From Palleniella muris (GTDB lineage Bacteria > Bacteroidota > Bacteroidia > Bacteroidales > Bacteroidaceae): a stretch of DNA of 64,000 nucleotides. Shown here piece after piece: positions 19,208 to 27,071 of the stretch. The position numbers were made by a program, and so were the translations under genes. The first letter of the stretch is position 1, and every line of letters begins with the position of its first letter. The notes below the pieces were generated by a model that ran no database searches, had not been told where the DNA came from, and worked only from the letters and a program-made list of their open reading frames with translations. The stretch covers positions 1 through 64,000 of the forward strand of contig NZ_SRZC01000017.1 of the NCBI RefSeq assembly GCF_004792655.1. Reading direction: 5' to 3'.

Positions 19208-19680
19208 CAACAATCCACAAGCGATTCCAAATTTTATAGGGGTATCATTAGGGGTATATAACAGAAAAGCATAATAATCACACTCGAAATTATACCCTTT
19301 ATGATATAATTTCATGAAAACACAAATATTTATACCCTTTGTGGTATAATTTGAAATATTTATAGTATCTTTGTACCCGAAAAGGTATAATTTCAATCAT
19401 CATGAACAACATTTCCGTCACAGTAAAAGCTCTACGAAAAAAAGTACAAAATATTACCCGATTTTGAGGTAATGACTTAGCAACCGTCCCATTTACTGCA
19501 TTTTGCCTTGAATTGCTTTTCAAGTAACTCCTTTTGGGTGCAAAGATAACACTTTCATTTTTATTCATGTAAATACTTGGACTTTATATCATAAAGTTAC
19601 AACTTTTTTCGCTAATCACCATTTTTTCAGACAATTAATTTCGTCGAACTCGCGTTAATATCAATGTTGTATAAATACAA
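19208..19680. other. AT-rich accessory stretch with operator-like palindromes and a truncated small ORF
   Basis: No intact gene. Three related palindromes of type TATACC-N6-GGTATA lie at 19291-19308 (imperfect), 19331-19348 (perfect) and 19372-19389, about 40 bp apart. The last overlaps a -7-like TATCTTTGT (19366-19374). Just downstream an ORF of only 21 codons (19402-19467, starting MNNISVTVKALRKKVQNI) ends in TGA. This looks like the autoregulated 5' end of a lost regulator, toxin-antitoxin or recombinase gene. A minus-strand TATCTTTGC occurs near 19541, with no gene behind it. Confidence 0.45.
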
Positions 19681-20317
19681 ATGATAGATAATATGAAGGA
19701 TATTCAGTATTTTTTACATGAAGAAGAAAAATATTTAGCATCATCACAAGCTAATCCGGAATTCGTTTGGAATGATGAGGATGAAGAATTTCACCAGAAT
19801 GACCCATTGAGTTTTTTACACAAAAAAACCTTTTCAAACTTTCCAGCATAGTAATATTGATAAGGAAAACAACTATGGGCTAACCGAGGTTGAGAAAATG
19901 ATATTTACTTGTTTTATTGGCAATATATCATACGCATTCAGAGATGATTATTATCCTGGAGAAGTACCAAAAATCGTTCGCGAAATGCAAATGGTACTTC
20001 ATAATATAATAGTAAAGGCTCCCAAGTATAATGGAAATACATTATATCGCTTTACAAAACCCGGAGATAAAACAGATTTTAAAATTGGAGAGATTTATCA
20101 ACCGCTTCATAGCCTCACAACTACAACAGAAGATTGGAAACAAAACAAAAGCGATGTTTATATTATAAAAACTCTTCCTAAAAACGAAACCCAAGCACAT
20201 AATTTATACGTTATCTATAATCAAGGCAATGAGAACCAAGTTAATTTTTTAGAAGGAACTTCATTTAAAATTACAGATATAGAACAAATAGAAGACACTA
20301 CATATAAACGAATTTGA
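19681..20317 (+). pseudogene. Frameshifted ADP-ribosyltransferase-like protein
   Basis: Two consecutive frames make one plausible protein of about 190 aa. The first runs from ATG 19681 (MIDNMKDIQYFLHEEEKYL) to a stop at 19849-19851. The second is open from 19811 to 20317. They would join by a shift in the A7 run at 19822-19828. The C-terminal part resembles ADP-ribosyltransferase exoenzyme folds: Arg in NTLYRFTKPGD, a TTTT stretch where STS is expected (HSLTTTTEDW), then ENQVNFLEGTSFKI where the family has ExE followed by FLPGTxF. The second, normally invariant Glu reads Gln, so activity is doubtful even if the frame is restored. The sequence is much more AT-rich than the flanking hydrolases, suggesting acquisition. 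A sequencing error or programmed slippage in the A-run are alternatives. Confidence 0.5.
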
Positions 20318-20418
20318 CACTTTAAGTTGCCAAAGGTAATCTTTCGCCGGATAAAAGGTGACACTTTACCATGCAAAAGGTTACCTTTCGTAATGTGAAA
20401 GATAACCTTTTATTATGT
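20309..20418. repeat. 110-bp array of five 22-bp units (array 1)
   Basis: Five consecutive 22-bp units overlapping the end of the ART-like frame. Units 2-5 begin at 20331, 20353, 20375 and 20397. The best-preserved unit starts AAAAGGTTACCTTTCG, built on the palindrome AAAGGT-n-ACCTTT; unit 3 has AAAAGGTGACACTTT and the first is diverged. The same design and exact total length occur at 30600-30709 and 47249-47358. Confidence 0.75.
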
Positions 20419-20478
20419 ATTGTTTTATTAAAGGGTAAAATATTATATATCAACAAATTAGCAAGCAACAGACATCCA

Positions 20479-20541
20479 TAAAAAGTTCTCCCCTCATTCC
20501 CTCGCTGAAAGCGGGAGGAATGAGGGGGGGGGGAGAGAACG
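20479..20541 (-). terminator. Intrinsic terminator of the GH3 gene with a G10 tract in its stem
   Basis: Long inverted repeat pairing GTTCTC...CCCTCATTCC...CGCT with AGCG...GGAATGAGGG...GAGAAC around a short GAA-type loop. On the minus strand it is followed by a run of T. The plus-strand G run at 20524-20533 is ten bases and forms a bulged, slippage-prone part of one arm. It lies about 30 bp beyond the GH3 stop. Confidence 0.7.
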
Positions 20542-20572
20542 GAGGGATAAAAACATCAAACAACCTTTTCCG

Positions 20573-23500
20573 TTATTTCTTTATGTACTTGTAGCCATTG
20601 AGGATGTAGACACCTTCCGGCAGTTTGTCATAGTCAGACGCGGAGCAGACATAAGCTCCCATGACTGTATAGACATGGTCGGTCTTGGCAAGTTGGGTGC
20701 TGTTGGAGATGACCGGGAACTTGTCGATGTTTGTGGAGATGTAGGAATCCTCCGCAATGCCTGCCTGTGCATTCAACGAAACCTTCTTGGCGTTCTCATC
20801 TGCGGAGTTCGTTGCCACCTCAAGGGTCACGGTGCAGGCAGGAACTTGGAAGTTATGAGCCTCCGTATTATAGTATGCAAGGCTGCGATATGACACAGGA
20901 ATCTCCGCTTTCACTGTCTCGCCGGCTTTCACCTCCACACGCTTGAAGCCCACAAGACGCTTGTTGAGATTACCATAGCAACTGTTTCCGCCGAAAGTGG
21001 CGTAGACCTGCACCACCTCGGTACCGTCGCGCTTGCCGGTGTTCTTCACGTTTACAGTGACAACGGCGTCACCGCTTGTCTTGCTGATTGACTGCATGTT
21101 AAGGACAGGTGTCTCGTATTCAAACGTAGTGTAGGACAGTCCGTAGCCGAAAGGATACATCGGTTTCTCCGCCTGACACGGATTCTTCGCGCCCTTGCCA
21201 TAGTACATGTAGGTGTAGCCCCAGTCGTCGATGTTGTACTCCATCATGCCCTTGCGCTTGAACTCGGAATAGTTCTTTGCCGAAGGGTCCTCGCTCGGCA
21301 GTTCATCGATGCTGTTGTACCATGTTGAGGTGAGCTTTCCGCCCGGGTTTATGTCACCGTAGATGGCATCACAGATAGCTTGTCCCTGTGCCTGCCCGCC
21401 ATACCAAGCCTCCATGATGGCAGGGAGATTCTCCTTTGCCCATGTGATGTCTACTGACGAGCCTGTCTCAAGCACGAGGACAGTGTTATGGTTGGCTTCA
21501 TAAAGAGCTTTCAGCACCTCGTCCTGATTGCCGGGAAAAGTGAGCTGCCAACGGTCGTGCGACTCTGTGCCTGTGGCATGGTCGGCAGGCTTGTCAAAGT
21601 TTGTGCCGCCTATGAATATCACAACGTCGGCGCGCTTTGCAACGTCAACGGCACGCTGTATCATGGTGGCAGAGGCTTTCTCATTGACATTTGCGGATGT
21701 CTTGCAGAGATAGAGCGGGCCTTGTGTCTCTTCGGCAGGTATCTGTGGCGCGTCCGGATTGCTGAACTTGAACGACTGGTAGTTGCCGCAATAGCTGTTT
21801 GTGCCGGAGAACTTCACGTAAAGGTCATGCACACCGTTGACAACGGCAGGGTCGACCGTGGCTGTAACGGTTGTCCATTTTGTCCAGCTGCCGGTGTCTT
21901 TGTTGCTAACAGTGAGGAAGGGCTTGTTGTCCTTTGAGTCAAGGCAGAAGCTCACTGTGCCCAGGCCACTGCTCTTCGCGCCGCAAGTCATGGCGAAATC
22001 CGTGCATCCTGCCTCACCGAAATTGACTTTCTCGTAAAGGAAGATGTCACCCAGGGCAGTGTTCTCAAGGTTTCCAGCCCCCTTGTCATTGCTGCCTTCT
22101 CCACGCTTTGAGACAACCGCCTTGTCAAACGGCACGGCAGGAATGTCACCTGTGCGTGCCTTGGAGAGTTCAAAACCGAGTTTCTTTGTGAATGCCTCGT
22201 AAGGAGTTGTCGTGTATGTCGGTGTACCGGAGTAGTCACCGAGCATGATGGCATCGGCATACGGACCTATGAGAGCCACTTTCTTGTCCGCAGAGATAGG
22301 GAGCAGTCCGCCATCATTCTTCAGCAGTGTGATGGACTCCTGTGCCGCTTTCAGTGCCAAAGCCTGGTTTTTCTCACTTTCGAGAGTGTTGTCTATCGGG
22401 TAAGTGTAGTTATCAAACTCACCGAGAGCGAAACGAGTCTCAAGCACGCGCACCACGGCTGTGTCGATGTCTTCCTCCGTAAGGTTGATGTAGCTTGGGT
22501 TGGAATTGATGACTGTCGTCTGCTTCCTGTCCTTTATCGGGTAGTCTTTCTCCAATGCACGGAAAGCAGGGTCAGTGGCATTCATCGCCGCACGCTGCAT
22601 CACTGAGGAGTTGTTCATGAATTCACAGTTAGTGTCGCAGCCCGCCTTTATGGCAAGTGTGGCGGCACGTGCCTCCATTACCGGCTGCACCTGTGTGGGC
22701 AGGGAAGAATAAGGGTCATGGATAGCGCTGAAGTCCTTGCCTCTGTTGATTTCTCCGTCTGCTGTATAGCCTCCGAAATAAAGATGCTTCGTGTCGCGAT
22801 AGATGCAGGACAGGCCGGCGCAGTCTGACACGACATAGCCGTTGAAGCCCCACTCCTTGCGGAGGATGTCGGTGAGGAGCATCCTGTTGCCTGCGCATGG
22901 AAGGCCGCCATGGGAGTCCTTGTAGCCGGCGCCTGCAGCGTCCTTCTCGTTGATGTCTGTGGAAAGAGCATTGTAGGCCGCCATGACAGACTTCACGCCG
23001 GCGTTCTTCACCGCCATTTCAAATGCTGGAAGGTAGTATTCGCGCATGTTCTTCTCTGTCACGAACGATGTTGTCGACTGTCGTCCCTGCTCATAGTTGT
23101 TGGCTGCAAAGTGCTTTGCGCAGGCTATAATCTTATAATAAGGTGTCTCGGGAGTCAGCTCTCCTTGGAATCCTTTGACAAATTCCACGGCAAGAACGCC
23201 CGTGAGGAATGGGTCTTCACCATAGTTCTCCTCCTCACGTCCCCAACGCGGGTCGCGCGACATGTTGATTGTCGGTGACCAATAGTTCAAGCCTTTACCT
23301 TTGTTTATATGGTAGATGCGAGCCTCGTCGGATGTCGCGCTGGCACAATCATAGATGAGTTGTGGGTCCCAAGTGGCGGACATGCCCTTGGATTCCGGGA
23401 AAGAGGTTGCCGGTCCGGAGCGTGCCACACCGTGGATAGCCTCGTTCCAATACTGGTAGGACGGCAGGATAGTGACGCCATTGCGTCGTATCGGTTCGCT

Positions 23501-23665
23501 GACATTGTTGCCGAGCTGGTCGACTTTCTCACGCAGTGTCAGTTCCTTGCATAAGAGTTTCGCACGTTCATAGAAGCTCAGCGATGTGTTCATCCATGGG
23601 AAATCGTCTGCGGAGGCTGACATGGCAACTGCCAGGAAAGCAGTAAGAATGGTTTTCTTTTTCAT
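20573..23665 (-). CDS. T9SS-exported GH3 glycosidase with inserted CBM6-like domain
   Basis: Secreted 1030-aa GH3 enzyme (signal peptide MKKKTILTAFLAVAMSASA), most like the beta-xylosidase/beta-glucosidase group. The TIM barrel ends with the nucleophile Asp in GFNGYVVSDCAG (near 279). The alpha/beta-sandwich domain carries the likely acid/base Glu in ATGTESHDRWQL. Between them, about residues 520-650, is an inserted carbohydrate-binding domain of CBM6 type (SFCLDSKDNKPFLTV, GVHDLYVKFSG). An FnIII-like domain follows, and the C-terminus (VYTVMGAYV...LPEGVYILNGYKYIKK) matches T9SS type A sorting tails. It is a single gene with its own terminator and a minus-strand TAATTTTG element at 23722-23729. 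Xylan- or glucan-derived oligosaccharides are the likely substrate; exact specificity is unknown. Confidence 0.85.
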   Translation of the reverse strand: MKKKTILTAFLAVAMSASADDFPWMNTSLSFYERAKLLCKELTLREKVDQLGNNVSEPIRRNGVTILPSYQYWNEAIHGVARSGPATSFPESKGMSATWDPQLIYDCASATSDEARIYHINKGKGLNYWSPTINMSRDPRWGREEENYGEDPFLTGVLAVEFVKGFQGELTPETPYYKIIACAKHFAANNYEQGRQSTTSFVTEKNMREYYLPAFEMAVKNAGVKSVMAAYNALSTDINEKDAAGAGYKDSHGGLPCAGNRMLLTDILRKEWGFNGYVVSDCAGLSCIYRDTKHLYFGGYTADGEINRGKDFSAIHDPYSSLPTQVQPVMEARAATLAIKAGCDTNCEFMNNSSVMQRAAMNATDPAFRALEKDYPIKDRKQTTVINSNPSYINLTEEDIDTAVVRVLETRFALGEFDNYTYPIDNTLESEKNQALALKAAQESITLLKNDGGLLPISADKKVALIGPYADAIMLGDYSGTPTYTTTPYEAFTKKLGFELSKARTGDIPAVPFDKAVVSKRGEGSNDKGAGNLENTALGDIFLYEKVNFGEAGCTDFAMTCGAKSSGLGTVSFCLDSKDNKPFLTVSNKDTGSWTKWTTVTATVDPAVVNGVHDLYVKFSGTNSYCGNYQSFKFSNPDAPQIPAEETQGPLYLCKTSANVNEKASATMIQRAVDVAKRADVVIFIGGTNFDKPADHATGTESHDRWQLTFPGNQDEVLKALYEANHNTVLVLETGSSVDITWAKENLPAIMEAWYGGQAQGQAICDAIYGDINPGGKLTSTWYNSIDELPSEDPSAKNYSEFKRKGMMEYNIDDWGYTYMYYGKGAKNPCQAEKPMYPFGYGLSYTTFEYETPVLNMQSISKTSGDAVVTVNVKNTGKRDGTEVVQVYATFGGNSCYGNLNKRLVGFKRVEVKAGETVKAEIPVSYRSLAYYNTEAHNFQVPACTVTLEVATNSADENAKKVSLNAQAGIAEDSYISTNIDKFPVISNSTQLAKTDHVYTVMGAYVCSASDYDKLPEGVYILNGYKYIKK

Positions 23666-23721
23666 TGTTCGTATGATAGTTTAGTTATGGATTATTTTTT
23701 ACAGTTTGATGCTTCATGCCA

Positions 23722-23729
23722 CAAAATTA
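23722..23729 (-). promoter_or_regulatory. -7 promoter element of the GH3 gene
   Basis: Minus-strand TAATTTTG, matching TAnnTTTG, about 57 bp before the GH3 start codon. The rest of the 358-bp gap up to the regulator gene holds the long inverted repeat at 23869-23978 and nothing else I can recognise. Confidence 0.4.
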
Positions 23730-23868
23730 GTGATTACATAAATAAAAAACAGGGCAAAAACTGACGAAAACAGAGGAGAAAAGATGATTTTCGCATGGGA
23801 AACAAATGTTTTTACGCTATTGCCGGCGGAAACAACAGTAATTGTTTTTGGTGTATAGCGAAGAAAAA

Positions 23869-23978
23869 TATTGCTCTAAGAATCCAAAGAATTCAAAGAA
23901 ACTGCAGCTTCGCCTTTGCACAACCTATTTGCATTGGGAAGAAAATTTCTTTGGATTCTTTGGATTCTTAGAGCAATA
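23869..23978. repeat. Long inverted repeat, family copy 1
   Basis: Arms of 33 bp (23869-23901 and 23946-23978) differ at one position and start TATTGCTCTAAGAATCCAAA. The 44-nt loop contains GCTTCGCCTTTGCA. That loop motif appears, reverse-complemented, in copy 3 (45781-45976), and the arms resemble those of copies 2 and 3. It lies between the stop of the AraC-type regulator and the start of GH3. Confidence 0.75.
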
Positions 23979-24023
23979 ACTGCTTTGAGGAACATTGCCA
24001 TAGGGGCAAGTAGCTGCCACAGG

Positions 24024-27000
24024 CTATTCCACTGTACTACTTTCCTGACACGATGGCTCTTCCTTCGCACTCTTTCGGAACTCGGAAGGGGACATTCCGG
24101 TGTGCTTCTTGAAGCATTTTCCGAAATACTTCGGGTCGGAGAATCCTACCTTATACGCTATCTGCGAGAACGGTTCGCGAGTGCCTTTGATAAGGTCTTC
24201 CGCTCGCTGCATGCGCACATGGCGAAGGAAATCGGCAGGCGACATGTCGGCAATCTCCTTTATGCGCTCGTAGAATACTGTACGCGACATTTTCAGTTCC
24301 GAAGCCATATTGTCCACACGGAGGTCGGAATCGGCGATATTCTCCTCTATGTAGGCAAGCAACTTGTCCATGAACACCTTGTTCTCATCGATGAAATCGG
24401 GAGTTTTCAACAGGAAACGCACCTTTCCGGCGTCAGCCTGCTCCACTGCTTCCTCTGTGATTTCGACCTTCTTGCGACGCATATAGTACACCATGCCATA
24501 CACGATGCAGAACAAAAGGCACAGCACGCACAGTGCCCTGCCCCACCAACTCTCGAAGAATGTCGGTTCGGCATAGATGTCTATCGACTTGACATTGTCC
24601 ATCCATACACCGTCACTGTTGGTGCTTTTGACATAGAGTTTATGGTTTCCGGCAGGGAAATCGGTGAACGAAGCACTGTTGCTGCCACGGCGGAGGTAGG
24701 TCCAATGGCCGTCATCAAGGCGGTAAGCGTAACGGATTCCGCTGTTCTCTGCGTAGTCAAGTGCTGAGAAATAGACGGTCAGAGTGCGTTTGTCGACACT
24801 GACTTCCAGGCGTCCGATGTTGAGCAACGGCTTCATACCCTCATTGTCGTGATAGTCTATCGCTGTGAACACTATGGACGGACAGTAGTTGCTTCTATTC
24901 ATCTGTCGTGGCAGGAATGAGAGTGTGCCACCCTCCACGGCAAGGATTATCCTGTCAGTCTCGGCATCATGGGACGGCAAGGCTTCCGTAATGTTGACAT
25001 CGCCAAGGTCATCAGTACCGTATTCCGTGACATTTCCGCTCTTGTCAAGACGGAAAATGCGGGAGTCACTGACCATCCACAGGTTGTCATCATTGTCGCG
25101 CACGAGTCCTTGGACTGTCTGTTCGTTCTGCTTGTTGACCTCCTTGAACTTCAGATCGTCGGCAAGCAGGTTCTTGGACGTAAGCAGCTGGCAGCCACCG
25201 CCAAGTGTTGCGACATAGATTCTGCCATCCTTCATCCTGCATGTCTGCATGACATCGCTGCTCGGAAGCGAGTTTCTGTCGTTGTTTTCGTGGCAAGAAA
25301 TGTAGAAACGGGTGGGAGCCCCATATGTGAACTTGTCAGAGAAGGTCACCAATCCACCTGTTGTTGAGACAATGACAACACCGTCCGGTGCCACATCTAT
25401 GCGTCTCACCTTGTTATGTTTGGACATGTCCCAGGCAAGGTTTCCGTTCTTAGCGTTCTCAATGCTCCATATCCCGCCGAGGGTGATGATGTTGAGACCG
25501 CCGTCGAAGGTGGCGACGAGTATGCGCCCGCGTGTGTCTTCGCAGATGTCATAGATATTGTCGCTGCTGATGGAATACTTGTCGTTTTTGTCACAAACGA
25601 AATGGGAAAGTTTTCCGTTAGGCCATCTGAGATAGAGACCGTCACCTTTTGTGCCTATCCAAAGCCTGTCTTTGCTGTCACGATACAGCGCATAGATGCC
25701 TTTTCTTGCACGAAACTCGAAGCCGGCGCCATAGAGATTACCGTCGATAGTGCCTGTAATCACAGTCCCATCCTTGTCTTGAAGGACAGCGCGCGTCTCA
25801 CGATTGTCGCTGCGGCGACTGAGACTGACATTTGTTGTCATAAAACTTACCAGCGCAAGGTTATGCGGACACAACGCCCAGAGATTTCCTTGGTGGTCAC
25901 TGTAATAACGCCGGATGCGTGGCACAACACGCTTCAAACTGTTTGTCGGCACCAGCGGATAAGCTACAAGTGTCCCTGTGCGCTCATCAAAATAGGAGAA
26001 AGTGCCGTTTGTCGGCACGACCCACACTGTTCCATTACTGTCTTCATGGAACAAAGGCTTGTCGGAATGCGTCTCATCCGTAACGTTCGGCAAGGACGCA
26101 TGAAGCCATTTCACATTGGTTTCCTTAGCGTTGAGATTCACAAGAGCCACTCCCGTAGCTGCCGTAAAGCACCACAGGCGGTGCTTGGAGTCAACAAAGA
26201 TTTCCAGAACCTCCGCAGAACCGCTGCCGGAATCTTGCAGAGAGACATGCTTCTCGCTGCCATTCCTTGTGTCAAGCACCACTATGCCGGCATCGGTTGC
26301 CATGGCTATACGGTTGCGGTCAATAGGAATGCAGGAGTTCACGTGCCTTCCTTTGCGTGGTTCAAGCCATGTCTTGCCGTTCATGACATGGACATAGTCG
26401 TAGCGTTCCTTGGAGACAAACTTACCATCACAGTACGCTCCCTTGTCCGTAAAGCACCATTCGCGCCCTTTTTCGTCAAGGCAGACCTTATGGAGCTTGC
26501 CCGGAAACGAGAACCGCTGTATCCCTTTGCGCTCACGGAGAAGAGAGTCCGTGACCCTGTAATGCTCCGTTTCCTTTCCGACGAACCATGTATGACCGTT
26601 GGAAAGCGGATAAACCTTGCGGAGCTCGAACGGTTTCCGTATGCTGTTCGCACCTTTGCCCTCACCGTAAGATGCTATTATCGCCGATGCATCGATATAC
26701 TCACAGATATGGCTGTCGAAAAGATAAGCCCTATCTGTGTACGTAACTGTCCACAGATTGCCGTTATGTCCGTGGGCGATATGGCTCAGGTGGTTGGTAG
26801 GCAATACGGTTTTGCCCGGCACATTACGGAATGTGGTGAACTGATAGCCGTCATAACATGACAGTCCGTTCCACGAAATCATCCATGCAAGGTTGTCCGT
26901 GGAATGCACAAGTCCGGAGATTACGCCTGCCGGCAGTCCGTCTTCCGTTCCGAAAATGCGCACTTTACAACGCGGCTGTACCGCTGCCGCCACATTATCC

Positions 27001-27047
27001 AGTGACAGCAACAGCACAGCCAGTATTGTTGTAATGATGTGTTTCAA
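24024..27047 (-). CDS. Membrane-spanning periplasmic sensor fused to AraC-type DNA-binding domain
   Basis: 1007-aa single-protein regulator. A signal/anchor sequence (MKHIITTILAVLLLSLDNVAA) leads into a two-component-regulator-type beta-propeller sensor (residues about 25-730, repeats such as DSKDRLWIGTKGDGLYL and DTRGRILVATFDGG). A Y_Y_Y immunoglobulin-like domain follows (about 750-825, RYAYRLDDGHW), one membrane helix (about 833-855) and an AraC/XylS helix-turn-helix (about 895-990, FSQIAYKVGFSDPKYFGKCF). Hybrid two-component systems of Bacteroidetes carry histidine kinase and receiver domains between these parts; here both are absent, so sugar binding would have to reach DNA binding directly. 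It lies 24 bp after the xylulokinase-type gene and probably forms an operon with it. By position it is the likely regulator of the GH3 and/or RG-II-type genes (inference). Confidence 0.85.
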   Translation of the reverse strand: MKHIITTILAVLLLSLDNVAAAVQPRCKVRIFGTEDGLPAGVISGLVHSTDNLAWMISWNGLSCYDGYQFTTFRNVPGKTVLPTNHLSHIAHGHNGNLWTVTYTDRAYLFDSHICEYIDASAIIASYGEGKGANSIRKPFELRKVYPLSNGHTWFVGKETEHYRVTDSLLRERKGIQRFSFPGKLHKVCLDEKGREWCFTDKGAYCDGKFVSKERYDYVHVMNGKTWLEPRKGRHVNSCIPIDRNRIAMATDAGIVVLDTRNGSEKHVSLQDSGSGSAEVLEIFVDSKHRLWCFTAATGVALVNLNAKETNVKWLHASLPNVTDETHSDKPLFHEDSNGTVWVVPTNGTFSYFDERTGTLVAYPLVPTNSLKRVVPRIRRYYSDHQGNLWALCPHNLALVSFMTTNVSLSRRSDNRETRAVLQDKDGTVITGTIDGNLYGAGFEFRARKGIYALYRDSKDRLWIGTKGDGLYLRWPNGKLSHFVCDKNDKYSISSDNIYDICEDTRGRILVATFDGGLNIITLGGIWSIENAKNGNLAWDMSKHNKVRRIDVAPDGVVIVSTTGGLVTFSDKFTYGAPTRFYISCHENNDRNSLPSSDVMQTCRMKDGRIYVATLGGGCQLLTSKNLLADDLKFKEVNKQNEQTVQGLVRDNDDNLWMVSDSRIFRLDKSGNVTEYGTDDLGDVNITEALPSHDAETDRIILAVEGGTLSFLPRQMNRSNYCPSIVFTAIDYHDNEGMKPLLNIGRLEVSVDKRTLTVYFSALDYAENSGIRYAYRLDDGHWTYLRRGSNSASFTDFPAGNHKLYVKSTNSDGVWMDNVKSIDIYAEPTFFESWWGRALCVLCLLFCIVYGMVYYMRRKKVEITEEAVEQADAGKVRFLLKTPDFIDENKVFMDKLLAYIEENIADSDLRVDNMASELKMSRTVFYERIKEIADMSPADFLRHVRMQRAEDLIKGTREPFSQIAYKVGFSDPKYFGKCFKKHTGMSPSEFRKSAKEEPSCQESSTVE

Positions 27048-27071
27048 AATAGTATCAGAGATATTTCGTGC

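Noticed and set aside
19541..19549. Promoter for a minus-strand gene between 19299 and 19568
   Set aside because: A -7-like TATCTTTGC is present, but the 89-codon frame has low-complexity, AT-driven composition and crosses the operator cluster, so no gene is called.
20309..20418. CRISPR array
   Set aside because: Units of 22 bp follow each other without spacers of unique sequence, and there are no cas genes.
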